From NCBI RefSeq assembly GCF_001428505.1, contig NZ_LMHU01000001.1, positions 766,891 through 830,890 on the forward strand: a stretch of DNA of 64,000 nucleotides, written 5' to 3'. Each line of letters starts with the position of its first letter. Positions within the stretch are counted from its first letter, which is position 1. The notes beneath the pieces are model-generated. The model was given only the letters and a program-made list of their open reading frames with translations, had not been told where the DNA came from and did not search any database. Source of the DNA: Terrabacter sp. Root181 (GTDB lineage: Bacteria; Actinomycetota; Actinomycetes; Actinomycetales; Dermatophilaceae). Shown piece by piece: positions 55,777 to 63,363 of the stretch. The translations under genes and the position numbers were made by a program.

Positions 55777-57351
55777 TCAGTTGACGCCGACGGCGGACCA
55801 GGCGGTCGCGGTGGCGGTGGACTGGGCGCTGCCGGCGCCGTAGAGGTCGGTCGCGGCCGACAGCATCCCGGCGCGGGCCTGTGCGTACGTCGTCGACGAG
55901 GTCCAGTACGTCGTCAGGGCGCGGTACCAGATGGCCGCGGCCGCGTCGCGACCGATGCCGGTCACCGCGCCGCCGTTGCACGTCGGGCTGTTGTAGCCGA
56001 CGCCGTTGATCGTCTTCGCGCCGCTGCCCTCGGACAGCAGGTAGAAGAGGTGGTTTCCGACGCCCGAGGAGTAGTGGACGTCGAGGGTGCCGACGCTCTT
56101 GCTCCAGCAGTTCGCCGACGCGCCGTCCTTGCTCGGCTGGTCCATGTAGCGCAGCGGCTTGGCGGAGCCCAGCGCGAAGCGCTCACCGATGAGGTAGTCG
56201 CCCGGGTCGCCCGTCGTGGCGGCCGTGAACTCGACCATGGTGCCCATGACGTCGGACGTGGACTCGTTGAGGCCGCCGGACTCGCGGCGGTAGGCGAGTC
56301 CCGCGGTCGCGGACGTGACGCCGTGGGTCATCTCGTGGCCGGCGACGTCGAGCGAGACGAGCGGGCCGTAGCTGACGCCGTCACCGTCGCCGTAGCGCAT
56401 GCAGAAGCACGTGTCGCTCCACGAGGCGTTGACCCACCCGGTGCCCACGTGCACGAGGCTGCGAGCACCCTTGCCGTCGTTCTTGATGCCGTTGCGGCCG
56501 AAGGTGTTCTTGTAGAAGTCCCACGTCGCGCCGACACCGAAGTCGGCGTCGACGGCGGCCGTCTGGCGGTTCGAGTTGGAGCCGGTGCCCCACGCGTTGT
56601 CGGCGTCGGTGAAGAGGGTGCCGGTCGTGGAGGACGTCGAGCCGTTGTTGCCGTCCTCGGTGCGGGCGCCACCGCGCGTGGCGTCGATCATCTGGTAGCT
56701 GCCGCCGGAGAGCGTGGTCTGCACCGTCACCGAGCCGAGGTAGAGGCTGCTGCCCGTGCCGGCGTCGTTGATCTCGGTCGCCCAGTGGTCGACGACCGCA
56801 CCGGAGCGCGCGTCCACGAAGACGACCGTGCCGGCCGGCTCGCCGTGCGAGCCGACGCCGTCGACCTGCGTCTTCCACACGAGGCGGGCGGGGCCGCTCA
56901 TCGCGTAGACGGCGAGGGTCGGCTTCGAGCTGCTGACGGTGAAGTCGACCGTTCGGGCCGCCGTGGCAGCGGCTTTCGCGGCGGCGACGGTCGGGGTCGT
57001 GGATGCGACGCGGACGGCGCTCGACGCGGCGTTGACGCCCTTCCAGGCGCCGGACTTGTCGGTGTGGACGACGAGGTCGCCGCCGACGACGGGCAGGCCC
57101 TTGAACGTGCGGTCGAACCGGACGTGCGTCGTGCCGTCCTTGTCGGTGGCGACACTGCGGGTCGTGAGGCCCTGGTCCTGGTCGAGGCCGAAGGCCGCGC
57201 CGTGGGCCTTCGCGGCCGCGACGGCCCGGTCGAGGCCGGATCCGGAGGCGGACTGGGTGGCTGCCTGCGCGCCGCTCGTGGCGACGGTTGCAAGGGCGGC
57301 GGCGGCGATCGCTGCGGTGGCGACCGTCGTCGTGATGAAGCTCTTCTTCAA
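55777..57351 (-). CDS. Secreted M4-family (thermolysin-like) metallopeptidase
   Basis: This 524-residue exported zinc protease has a Sec signal peptide (LKKSFITTTVATAAIAAAALATVATSGAQA, cleavage after AQA), an FTP/PepSY-type propeptide (THVRFDRTFKGLPVVGGDLVVHTDKSG, PARLVWKTQVDG) and the catalytic domain. The HExxH zinc site is HEMTH at 339-343, with the third ligand E363 in GGLNESTSD. DVHYSSGVGNHLFYLLSEG and the active-site His region are intact. Start: TTG 57351, with AGGAG 6 nt upstream; an ATG 57 nt upstream would put polar residues before the signal. Confidence 0.93.
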   Translation of the reverse strand: MKKSFITTTVATAAIAAAALATVATSGAQAATQSASGSGLDRAVAAAKAHGAAFGLDQDQGLTTRSVATDKDGTTHVRFDRTFKGLPVVGGDLVVHTDKSGAWKGVNAASSAVRVASTTPTVAAAKAAATAARTVDFTVSSSKPTLAVYAMSGPARLVWKTQVDGVGSHGEPAGTVVFVDARSGAVVDHWATEINDAGTGSSLYLGSVTVQTTLSGGSYQMIDATRGGARTEDGNNGSTSSTTGTLFTDADNAWGTGSNSNRQTAAVDADFGVGATWDFYKNTFGRNGIKNDGKGARSLVHVGTGWVNASWSDTCFCMRYGDGDGVSYGPLVSLDVAGHEMTHGVTSATAGLAYRRESGGLNESTSDVMGTMVEFTAATTGDPGDYLIGERFALGSAKPLRYMDQPSKDGASANCWSKSVGTLDVHYSSGVGNHLFYLLSEGSGAKTINGVGYNSPTCNGGAVTGIGRDAAAAIWYRALTTYWTSSTTYAQARAGMLSAATDLYGAGSAQSTATATAWSAVGVN

Positions 57352-57566
57352 GGCGTTCTCCTGGCTACCGAGGTGCCCCCGAGGGCGGTCGGACGACCGT
57401 TCCGCCACATTTGTCGCTGTCTGGTCACGGCGCCAGACACCGGAGTCATTGTTTGCCGGCGCTTGAACAAGAAATAATCCGCGGCGAGGGGAGTTCCCAG
57501 ACTTCTCTCAGGAAAGTCCTCGGGCGTGAGAGGAGCGGCCGCCCCGAGCCGATGGCTGGGTAGGCC

Positions 57567-57596
57567 GGACGTGGCTGGACGTGGCTGGACGTGGCG
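57567..57596. repeat. Three tandem copies of GGACGTGGCT
   Basis: The 10-nt unit is repeated three times head to tail; the last copy ends GGCG. It sits in the gene-free zone upstream of the M4 protease. Confidence 0.8.
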
Positions 57597-57629
57597 GAGT
57601 GTGCGCGCGCGTGGCCCGGACATGGAAGC

Positions 57630-57674
57630 GGGCGAGGGGCGAGATGCAGGGGGGTTGCATCTCGTCCCTCGCCC
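57630..57674. repeat. 19-bp hairpin in gene-free region
   Basis: GGGCGAGGGGCGAGATGCA (57630-57648) pairs with TGCATCTCGTCCCTCGCCC (57656-57674) with a single G-U type wobble and a 7-nt loop. It lies about 320 nt beyond the 3' end of the HelD gene, so it could be that gene's terminator, or the core of a small RNA. Confidence 0.7.
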
Positions 57675-57990
57675 GGTGCGTCGTCCACATTGGGGGGCGG
57701 GACTTCGCCGGACGTCAAGGGTCTCAGGGGGGAGGAGACGGCGGGGAGGGTAGGTTCGCACGCCTTGACGTTGAGGCAATCATCCCCCCGGGTCGGGGCG
57801 CAGTCGACGGTTCGAGGATTCCTTGAACAAGTCTTTACCTAGAAGGAAACGGGCGAGACGGACCATCCTGCGCGTGGCTGTGCGCATGGGGCGACATCGC
57901 GCGCCACCCCGTCCCGGAAACGTCGAACTCTGCGCCGAACATGACCGACATCAGGACATGTCATGACGCCGGCTCGGCCCGTGTTGGGGG

Positions 57991-60312
57991 TCAGGACAGG
58001 ATCGTCATCCGGTGCGCTGCACGGGTGAGCGCCACGTAGAGCACCCGGATGCCGCCGGGCGACTCCCGGGTGATCTCGTCGGGGTCGACGACGACGGTCG
58101 CGTCGTACTCGAGGCCCTTCGTCGACATCGGGTCGATGACCTGGACGCGACCCTCGCCGAGCTCCGCGACCGGGGCGAGCACCTCGGCGTGCGTCGCCGG
58201 GGTGATGACGGCGATGGCACCCTCGACCTGCCCGAGGAGCGACTCGACGGCGGCGCGCACCGAGACTGCGGGATCGGCACCGAGGGCGCCCTCCACCGGG
58301 TCGATGCCCGTCTCGCGCACGGCCTGCGGGATGTCCGCGTCGGGCACCTCGCGGCGGACGACCTCGGCGGCGTAGTCGAAGATCTCGCGTGCGTTGCGGT
58401 AGTTGGTGTCCATGTGGAACTGCTGGCGCGCCTGCGTCCCGAACGCCTCCTCGCGCGCGGCAGCGGCCTCGCCGGCGTCCGGCCACGAGGCCTGGGCGGC
58501 GTCGCCGACGACCGTCCACGACGCGTACCGACCCCGGCGGCCGATCATCCGCCACTGCATGGGCGAGAGGTCCTGGGCCTCGTCGACGAGGACGTGGGCG
58601 TACTCGTCGGGCTTGCCGATGCGACCGGCGAGGAGCTTGTCGCGCGGGTCGGTGAGCACGAGGGGAGCGCCGCTGTCGCGTGCCGCGCTGACGACCGGCT
58701 GCACCTCGGTGACGCCGTACTGGCTGAGGTCCTCGAGCTCCTCGATCTCGTAGAAGCCGCGCTCCTCCTTGGGGGCCTCCTGCACGGGGCCGACGCGGGC
58801 GGAGATGTCGTCGACGAGCGCGACGTCGGCCACCGACCACGTGCCGGTCTCGAGCGCGAGGCGGAACGAGGCCGCCAGCGGCTCGATCTCGTCGTCGCGC
58901 AGCGTGCCGCGCGCGTGGCGGTGCACGAGCTCGGGGTCGCCGAGCCAGAGCAGCACCTCACGGGGGTCGACCTGCGGCCACCACACCTGCATGAACGCCT
59001 CGACGTCGAGGTGGTCCTCCCACTTGTCGAGGAACTCCTCCTTGGCCTCGCGGTCGCCGGTGATGCCGAGGGAGGCCCAGGCGGCCTCGCCGAGAGCGGC
59101 CTGGGCCGCGGCGGTGCCCGTGTTGCGCTGGTGCTGGCGCAGGACCTGGGAGCGCACGCGGTCGAGCTCGCGCATCTCGAGGCGGACCGGGCGGCCGGCG
59201 ACCATGGCGCGGAACTCGGTCGGCGTGCCCGGTACGCGGCCACGGGCCGCGGCGCCGAGCAGCGTGCGGATGCGCGTCGAGCCCTTGGTGCGGGCCACGG
59301 CCGGGGGGTCGAACCGCTCGGTGTGCACGACGTCGAGGACGTCACCGAGGGCGCGCAGGATGACGCTGTCCTCGCCGAGCGAGGGGAGCACGCGCTCGAT
59401 GTAGGCGGTGTAGGCCCCCGACGGGCCGACGACGAGGATGCCGCCGGACTCGAAGCGGCGCCGGTCGGAGTAGAGCAGGTAGGCCGCGCGGTGGAGGGCG
59501 ACGACGGTCTTGCCCGTGCCGGGGCCACCCGTGATCTCCGTGATGCCGCGTGCGCTGGCGCGGATGGCCTCGTCCTGGTGGGCCTGGATCGTCGCCACGA
59601 TGTCCCGCATGCGCTCGCCGCGGCTGCGGGTCAGGGCCGCCATGAGCGCGCCGTCCCCGACGACGACGAGGTCGTCAGGGGCCTCGGGGACCATGAGGTC
59701 GTCCTCGATGCCGATGACGACCGTGCCGCGGCTGCGCAGGACACGACGGCGCAGGACGCCCATCGGCTGCGTCGGGGTCGCACGGTAGAAGGCGGACGCG
59801 GCCGGCGCGCGCCAGTCGATGACGAGCGGCTCGTAGTCGTCGTCACGGACGCCGAGGCGCCCGATGTAGCGGATCTCGCGGTCGCCACCGGAGCTGCCGT
59901 CCGACGGGCGGTGGTGGCCGTTGCTGTTGGCGTCGACCGCCGCCGCCCGGAGCATCGCGTGGTCGATGTCGAGGCGCCCGAACACGAGCCCTTCGTACTG
60001 CGTGTCGAGGGCCGTGCGCCGCTTGGCGGCGTGGAACATCAGGGCGTCCCGCTCGAAGAGGGCAGCGCCCTCGGCGTCGCCGACCTCGACCTGGCGTCCG
60101 AAGTGGCTGCGTGCCAGGCCCTCGGCCTGGACGCTGTCGGCGCGCACGCCGGCCTTCTCCAGCTCCTCGTGGACGCGGTCGACGTGGGCCTGCTCGACCG
60201 CGATCTCGCGGGCGAGCTCGTCGGGGATGCTCTTGGTCGACACCGGCGAGGCGCCCCGAGATCCGGGCGCGCTGGTCCGCTGGGACGATGCGTTCGAAGT
60301 GCTCACTGACAT
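57991..60312 (-). CDS. helD: HelD-family ATPase (RNA polymerase recycling factor)
   Basis: This 773-residue UvrD/Rep-like ATPase of the HelD group pries stalled or drug-bound RNA polymerase off DNA; the HelR branch gives rifamycin tolerance in actinobacteria. An N-terminal helical arm (residues 30-80, LAREIAVEQAHVDRVHEELEKAG) is followed by Walker A ITGGPGTGKTVVALHRAAYLL (about 262-269), VLVDEAQDLSPMQWRMIG (Walker B), and the C-terminal helicase motifs VIDPMSTKGLEYDATVVVDPDEI and VLYVALTRAAHRMTIL. No rifamycin-associated element was recognised upstream. It is divergent from a GNAT gene. Confidence 0.92.
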   Translation of the reverse strand: MSVSTSNASSQRTSAPGSRGASPVSTKSIPDELAREIAVEQAHVDRVHEELEKAGVRADSVQAEGLARSHFGRQVEVGDAEGAALFERDALMFHAAKRRTALDTQYEGLVFGRLDIDHAMLRAAAVDANSNGHHRPSDGSSGGDREIRYIGRLGVRDDDYEPLVIDWRAPAASAFYRATPTQPMGVLRRRVLRSRGTVVIGIEDDLMVPEAPDDLVVVGDGALMAALTRSRGERMRDIVATIQAHQDEAIRASARGITEITGGPGTGKTVVALHRAAYLLYSDRRRFESGGILVVGPSGAYTAYIERVLPSLGEDSVILRALGDVLDVVHTERFDPPAVARTKGSTRIRTLLGAAARGRVPGTPTEFRAMVAGRPVRLEMRELDRVRSQVLRQHQRNTGTAAAQAALGEAAWASLGITGDREAKEEFLDKWEDHLDVEAFMQVWWPQVDPREVLLWLGDPELVHRHARGTLRDDEIEPLAASFRLALETGTWSVADVALVDDISARVGPVQEAPKEERGFYEIEELEDLSQYGVTEVQPVVSAARDSGAPLVLTDPRDKLLAGRIGKPDEYAHVLVDEAQDLSPMQWRMIGRRGRYASWTVVGDAAQASWPDAGEAAAAREEAFGTQARQQFHMDTNYRNAREIFDYAAEVVRREVPDADIPQAVRETGIDPVEGALGADPAVSVRAAVESLLGQVEGAIAVITPATHAEVLAPVAELGEGRVQVIDPMSTKGLEYDATVVVDPDEITRESPGGIRVLYVALTRAAHRMTILS

Positions 60313-60371
60313 CCAAGGACTCTGAGGGACGCGCCGGGTGGCGCGGGAACCATCAAGTCTACTGTCAGTTC

Positions 60372-60995
60372 ATGCCCACCGAGGTCTGTGTCCCGCCAAC
60401 CGGCGCGCCGCTCGTCGGCCGCTTCGTCCGCCTCGACGTGACGACCCCCGACGACGCCGCCGGGCTGTTCGCCGTCTACTCCGACCCGCGTTGCTACGAG
60501 CAGGGCTTCGCGATGATGCGACCGCACACCTCGGTGGCCGAGACCGAGGCCCTCGTCGCGGCTGCGGTGGCGGCCCGCGGGGCCGGCCGGACGGCATACA
60601 CGATCAGGCTCGTCGCCGACGGCGACCTCGGTGAGGCGGGCACCGTCGTCGGGTCGAGCTCGCTCGGCGACGTCGACACCGACCGCGAGCACGTGCACCT
60701 CGGGTGGACGATGTACGGCTCCCGCTGGTGGGGCACCCAGGTCAACCCGGAGTCGAAGTTCCTCCTCCTCGCGCACGCGTTCGAGACGTGCGGGTTCGGA
60801 CGGGTCAAGATCCAGACCGACGTCGTCAACGCGCGCTCGCGGGCGGCCATCCTCAAGCTCGGTGCGACGTTCGAGGGGATCACGCGCCGCGACGTCCGTC
60901 GGCCCGACGGCTCGTGGCGCGACTCGGCGGTCCACTCGATCCTCGTCGACGAGTGGCCGACCGTGCGGGCAGGTCTGCTGGCCCGCCTCGGCTGA
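60372..60995 (+). CDS. GNAT-family N-acetyltransferase (RimJ/RimL-like)
   Basis: This 207-residue protein matches the Acetyltransf_3 type: GRFVRLDVTTPDDAAGLFAVYSD, VGSSSLGDVDTDREHVHLGWTMYGSRWWGTQVNPESKFLLLAHAFE (acceptor and acetyl-CoA site), and VKIQTDVVNARSRAAILKLGATFEGITRRDV, which is the classic RimJ-like end. Substrates may be protein N-termini or small amines. The ATG is at 60372. It is divergent from HelD and convergent with the DinB remnant. Confidence 0.88.
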   Translation: MPTEVCVPPTGAPLVGRFVRLDVTTPDDAAGLFAVYSDPRCYEQGFAMMRPHTSVAETEALVAAAVAARGAGRTAYTIRLVADGDLGEAGTVVGSSSLGDVDTDREHVHLGWTMYGSRWWGTQVNPESKFLLLAHAFETCGFGRVKIQTDVVNARSRAAILKLGATFEGITRRDVRRPDGSWRDSAVHSILVDEWPTVRAGLLARLG

Positions 60996-61007
60996 TCGCT
61001 CGCGTCC

Positions 61008-61303
61008 TCACCGGTACGCGTCGGCCGCGGCCTGCACCCGGCCGAGGTAGGCGACCCACCGGTCCCCGTCGACCTCGGGGAGGTTGTCGCGGTCGCGGAA
61101 CCGTCCGGCCGAGCCGTCGATCTGCTCGCGGAGGATGTCGGCATGACCCGCGTGCCGAGCAGGTTCGTGCCCGTCGGCGTGAGGGGGCGGCGGACGTCGA
61201 ACTCGGACAGCCCGTCGAGCTTCCACAGCACCGCCTCGCGATGGGTCTGCAGGGTCTGTACCAACCCCGCGTCGTGGTTAGGTGCCGGGTGTGTGTTGGG
61301 CAT
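61008..61303 (-). pseudogene. DinB/DUF664-family gene with internal deletion
   Basis: The N-terminus reads MPNTHPAPNHDAGLVQTLQT, then HREAVLWKLDGLSEFDVRR and PLTPTGTNLLG, as in intact DUF664 DinB proteins. The C-terminus continues in another frame as ARHAGHADILREQIDGSAGR and DGDRWVAYLGRVQAAA. The central 80 or so residues with most of the bundle and a metal His are missing. At the junction (about 61150-61163, minus strand) the sequence GCTCGGC can serve as both the last codons of NLLG and the first of ARHAG. This suggests a deletion between short direct repeats. The product would not fold. Confidence 0.82.
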
Positions 61304-61351
61304 CGAGACAGCGTGGCAGGGCAGGTGGGGTGAGCCAATAGGGTGGGCACC

Positions 61352-62629
61352 GTGAAGGTTCTCGTCCTCGGTTCCGGCGCTCGTGAACACGCTCTCGTCA
61401 AGGCCGTCGCGGCCGATCCAGAGGTCGACGCGGTCATCGCCGCGCCGGGCAACCCGGGCATCGACGCGACCGCCCTCTGCGTCCCCGTCGACATCCTCGA
61501 CGGCGATGCGGTGGCCGCCGTGGCCCGCGAGCACGCGGTCGACCTCGTCGTCGTCGGACCCGAGGCGCCGCTCGTCGCAGGCGTCGCCGACGTATGCCGT
61601 GCGGCCGGGTTCGCCGTCTTCGGGCCCTCCGCGGAGGCCGCCCGTCTCGAGGGCAGCAAGTCCTTCGCGAAGGAGGTCATGGCCGCCGCCGACGTGCCGA
61701 CCGCGCTGGCCCACGTCTGCACGACGATGGGCGAGGTCGAGGCCGCCCTCGACGCGCTCGGCGCCCCGCACGTCGTCAAGGACGACGGCCTCGCCGCCGG
61801 CAAGGGGGTCGTCGTCACCGACTCGCGCGAGGCAGCCGTCGAGCACGCCCGCGCCTGCCTCGCCAAGCCCGACGGCCGCCTCGTCGTCGAGGAGTTCCTC
61901 GACGGGCCCGAGGTGTCGGTCTTCTGCATCAGCGACGGCGAGACCGTCGTCGCGCTCGCCCCCGCCCAGGACTTCAAGCGGGTCGGTGACGACGACGCCG
62001 GCCCCAACACCGGTGGCATGGGCGCCTACTCGCCCCTCGACTGGGCGCCCGACGGGCTCGCCGACGACATCGTGCGACGCGTGGCCCAGCCGACCGTCGA
62101 CGAGATGCGCCGCCGCGGCACGCCGTTCGTCGGTGTTCTCTACGTCGGCCTCGCCCTGACGTCACGGGGGCCGAGGGTGATCGAGTTCAACGCGCGCTTC
62201 GGTGACCCCGACGGGCAGGCCTCGCTCGCACGCCTCGAGACGCCCTTCGCGCAGCTGCTCCTCGCCGCCGCCACGGGCGGGCTCGCCGAGTTCGGCCGGC
62301 TGCGCTGGTCGGCGGACCACGCGGTGGTCGTGGTCGTGGCCTCCTCGGGCTATCCCACGTCGCCCCGCACCGGTGACCCCATCACGGGACTCGACGCCGC
62401 GGCCGAGGTGCCCGGCACGGTGGTCCTCCACGCCGGCACGGCCCTCGACACCTCGGGTGCCCTCGTCTCGGCGGGCGGGCGCGTGCTCGACGTCGTCGCC
62501 GTGGGCTCGTCCCTCGCCAAGGCGCGGCAGTCGGCCTACGACGCCGTCGCCGTCATCGAGCTCGACGGCTCACACCACCGCACCGACATCGCGCTCAAGG
62601 CGGAGCAGGGCCAGATCGCGGTCGGCTGA
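61352..62629 (+). CDS. purD: Phosphoribosylamine-glycine ligase
   Basis: This 425-residue ATP-grasp enzyme is the second step of purine synthesis. It has VKVLVLGSGAREHALVKAV, VIAAPGNPGID, VVVGPEAPLVAGVAD, GPSAEAARLEGSKSFAKEVM, VVKDDGLAAGKGVVV, VEEFLDGPEVSVFCISDG, ALAPAQDFKRVGDDDAGPNTGGMGAYSP and VIEFNARFGDPDGQ, all standard motifs. I use GTG 61352; GTG 61343 adds only three residues. It faces the same way as purC further on, with a sigma factor gene between. Confidence 0.97.
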   Translation: MKVLVLGSGAREHALVKAVAADPEVDAVIAAPGNPGIDATALCVPVDILDGDAVAAVAREHAVDLVVVGPEAPLVAGVADVCRAAGFAVFGPSAEAARLEGSKSFAKEVMAAADVPTALAHVCTTMGEVEAALDALGAPHVVKDDGLAAGKGVVVTDSREAAVEHARACLAKPDGRLVVEEFLDGPEVSVFCISDGETVVALAPAQDFKRVGDDDAGPNTGGMGAYSPLDWAPDGLADDIVRRVAQPTVDEMRRRGTPFVGVLYVGLALTSRGPRVIEFNARFGDPDGQASLARLETPFAQLLLAAATGGLAEFGRLRWSADHAVVVVVASSGYPTSPRTGDPITGLDAAAEVPGTVVLHAGTALDTSGALVSAGGRVLDVVAVGSSLAKARQSAYDAVAVIELDGSHHRTDIALKAEQGQIAVG

Positions 62630-62698
62630 GGCAAACCGACCCGGCCGATCCGGACTCTTCTTGGCATGAGCACCATGATCGCGAGCCGAGGAGGGGCG

Positions 62699-63301
62699 AT
62701 GGCCGAGGCCGACCCGGCGGTCGACGACCGCCGGCTGTGGTCCCGGTTGGCCGAGGCGGACGACGCGGCGCTGACGGACCTGTACCGGCGCCACTGCGAT
62801 GCCGTCTACAACTTCGCGTTCCGTCGCACGGCGTCCTGGGCGGCTGCGGAGGACGTCGTTCAGGCGACCTTCACCGCCGTCTGGCGACGGGCGCGAGCCG
62901 GCACGGTGGACCCACTGCGGGCCGAGACCGCCCGCGCCGTGCTGCTCGTCATGGCGGGGCAGGAGTGCGCCAACGTCGCACGCTCGGCCCGGCGGCAGCG
63001 GCTCCTGCACGGTCGTATCGAGGCGGACTCCGGAGGCGCCGTGTCGCCCGACCACGCCGCCTCCACCGCGGTGCGCGTCGACGACGAGCGGCAGATGAGC
63101 GAGGTGCGCCGCGCCCTGAAGCTGATCCCGGCGGTGCAGCGCGAGGCGGTCGAGCTCGTCGTCTGGTCGCACTGCTCCATGGCGCAGGCGGCCGACGCGC
63201 TCGGCGTCTCGGAGGGGACCGTCAAGTCCCGGCTCCACCGGGCTCGTCAGAGCCTCGTCCACGTGATCGAGATCGATGCCCTCAAGGAGGCCCTGTCGTG
63301 A
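62699..63301 (+). CDS. ECF-type RNA polymerase sigma factor
   Basis: This 200-residue sigma-70 family protein has region 2 DLYRRHCDAVYNFAFRRTASWAAAEDVVQATFTAVWRRA and region 4 LKLIPAVQREAVELVVWSHCSMAQAADALGVSEGTVKSRLHRARQSL. Sigma 3 is absent, so it is of the ECF group. I choose ATG 62699 because GAGGAGG lies 4 nt upstream; ATG 62666 has no ribosome site. The stop overlaps a GTG (63298) that starts a short frame reading VNLPLPPERALPDRL, an anti-sigma/partner-like start, which then runs into purC. Target genes are not evident. Confidence 0.87.
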   Translation: MAEADPAVDDRRLWSRLAEADDAALTDLYRRHCDAVYNFAFRRTASWAAAEDVVQATFTAVWRRARAGTVDPLRAETARAVLLVMAGQECANVARSARRQRLLHGRIEADSGGAVSPDHAASTAVRVDDERQMSEVRRALKLIPAVQREAVELVVWSHCSMAQAADALGVSEGTVKSRLHRARQSLVHVIEIDALKEALS

Positions 63302-63363
63302 ACCTGCCCCTTCCGCCCGAGCGCGCCCTGCCCGATCGTCTGGCCAGGTGGCAGGCTGTGCGC
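63298..63363 (+). pseudogene. Possible remnant of the sigma-factor partner gene, in frame with purC
   Basis: GTG 63298 overlaps the sigma stop (GTGA), the usual coupling to a downstream partner. It opens VNLPLPPERALPDRLARWQAV, a sequence that resembles the first residues of anti-sigma-like or CU044_5270-type proteins that follow ECF factors in actinobacteria. After only 22 codons the frame runs into the purC start with no stop. Either the partner gene was deleted, or this is a chance leader of purC. Confidence 0.4.

Larger units (their letters stand above)
57352..57990. other. 639-nt gene-free region with tandem repeats and a strong hairpin
   Basis: I see no convincing gene: the short frames are low-complexity and overlap each other. 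It holds a three-copy 10-nt tandem repeat at 57567-57596, a 19-bp hairpin at 57630-57674, and two identical CTTGAACAAG decamers (57462-57471 and 57822-57831) that flank 350 nt. AT-rich patches next to both decamers could hold promoters, e.g. for the M4 protease. A noncoding RNA or a small decayed element is possible. Confidence 0.55.

Noticed and set aside
57508-57842. Several 60-90 codon frames on both strands in the gene-free zone
   Set aside because: They overlap each other, are Arg/Gly/Pro-rich and span the hairpin and tandem repeats; no ribosome site or family signal.
60313-60371. Rifamycin-associated element upstream of helD
   Set aside because: No GGGGCTTGC-type palindrome is present in the short gap, so rifamycin induction is not supported.
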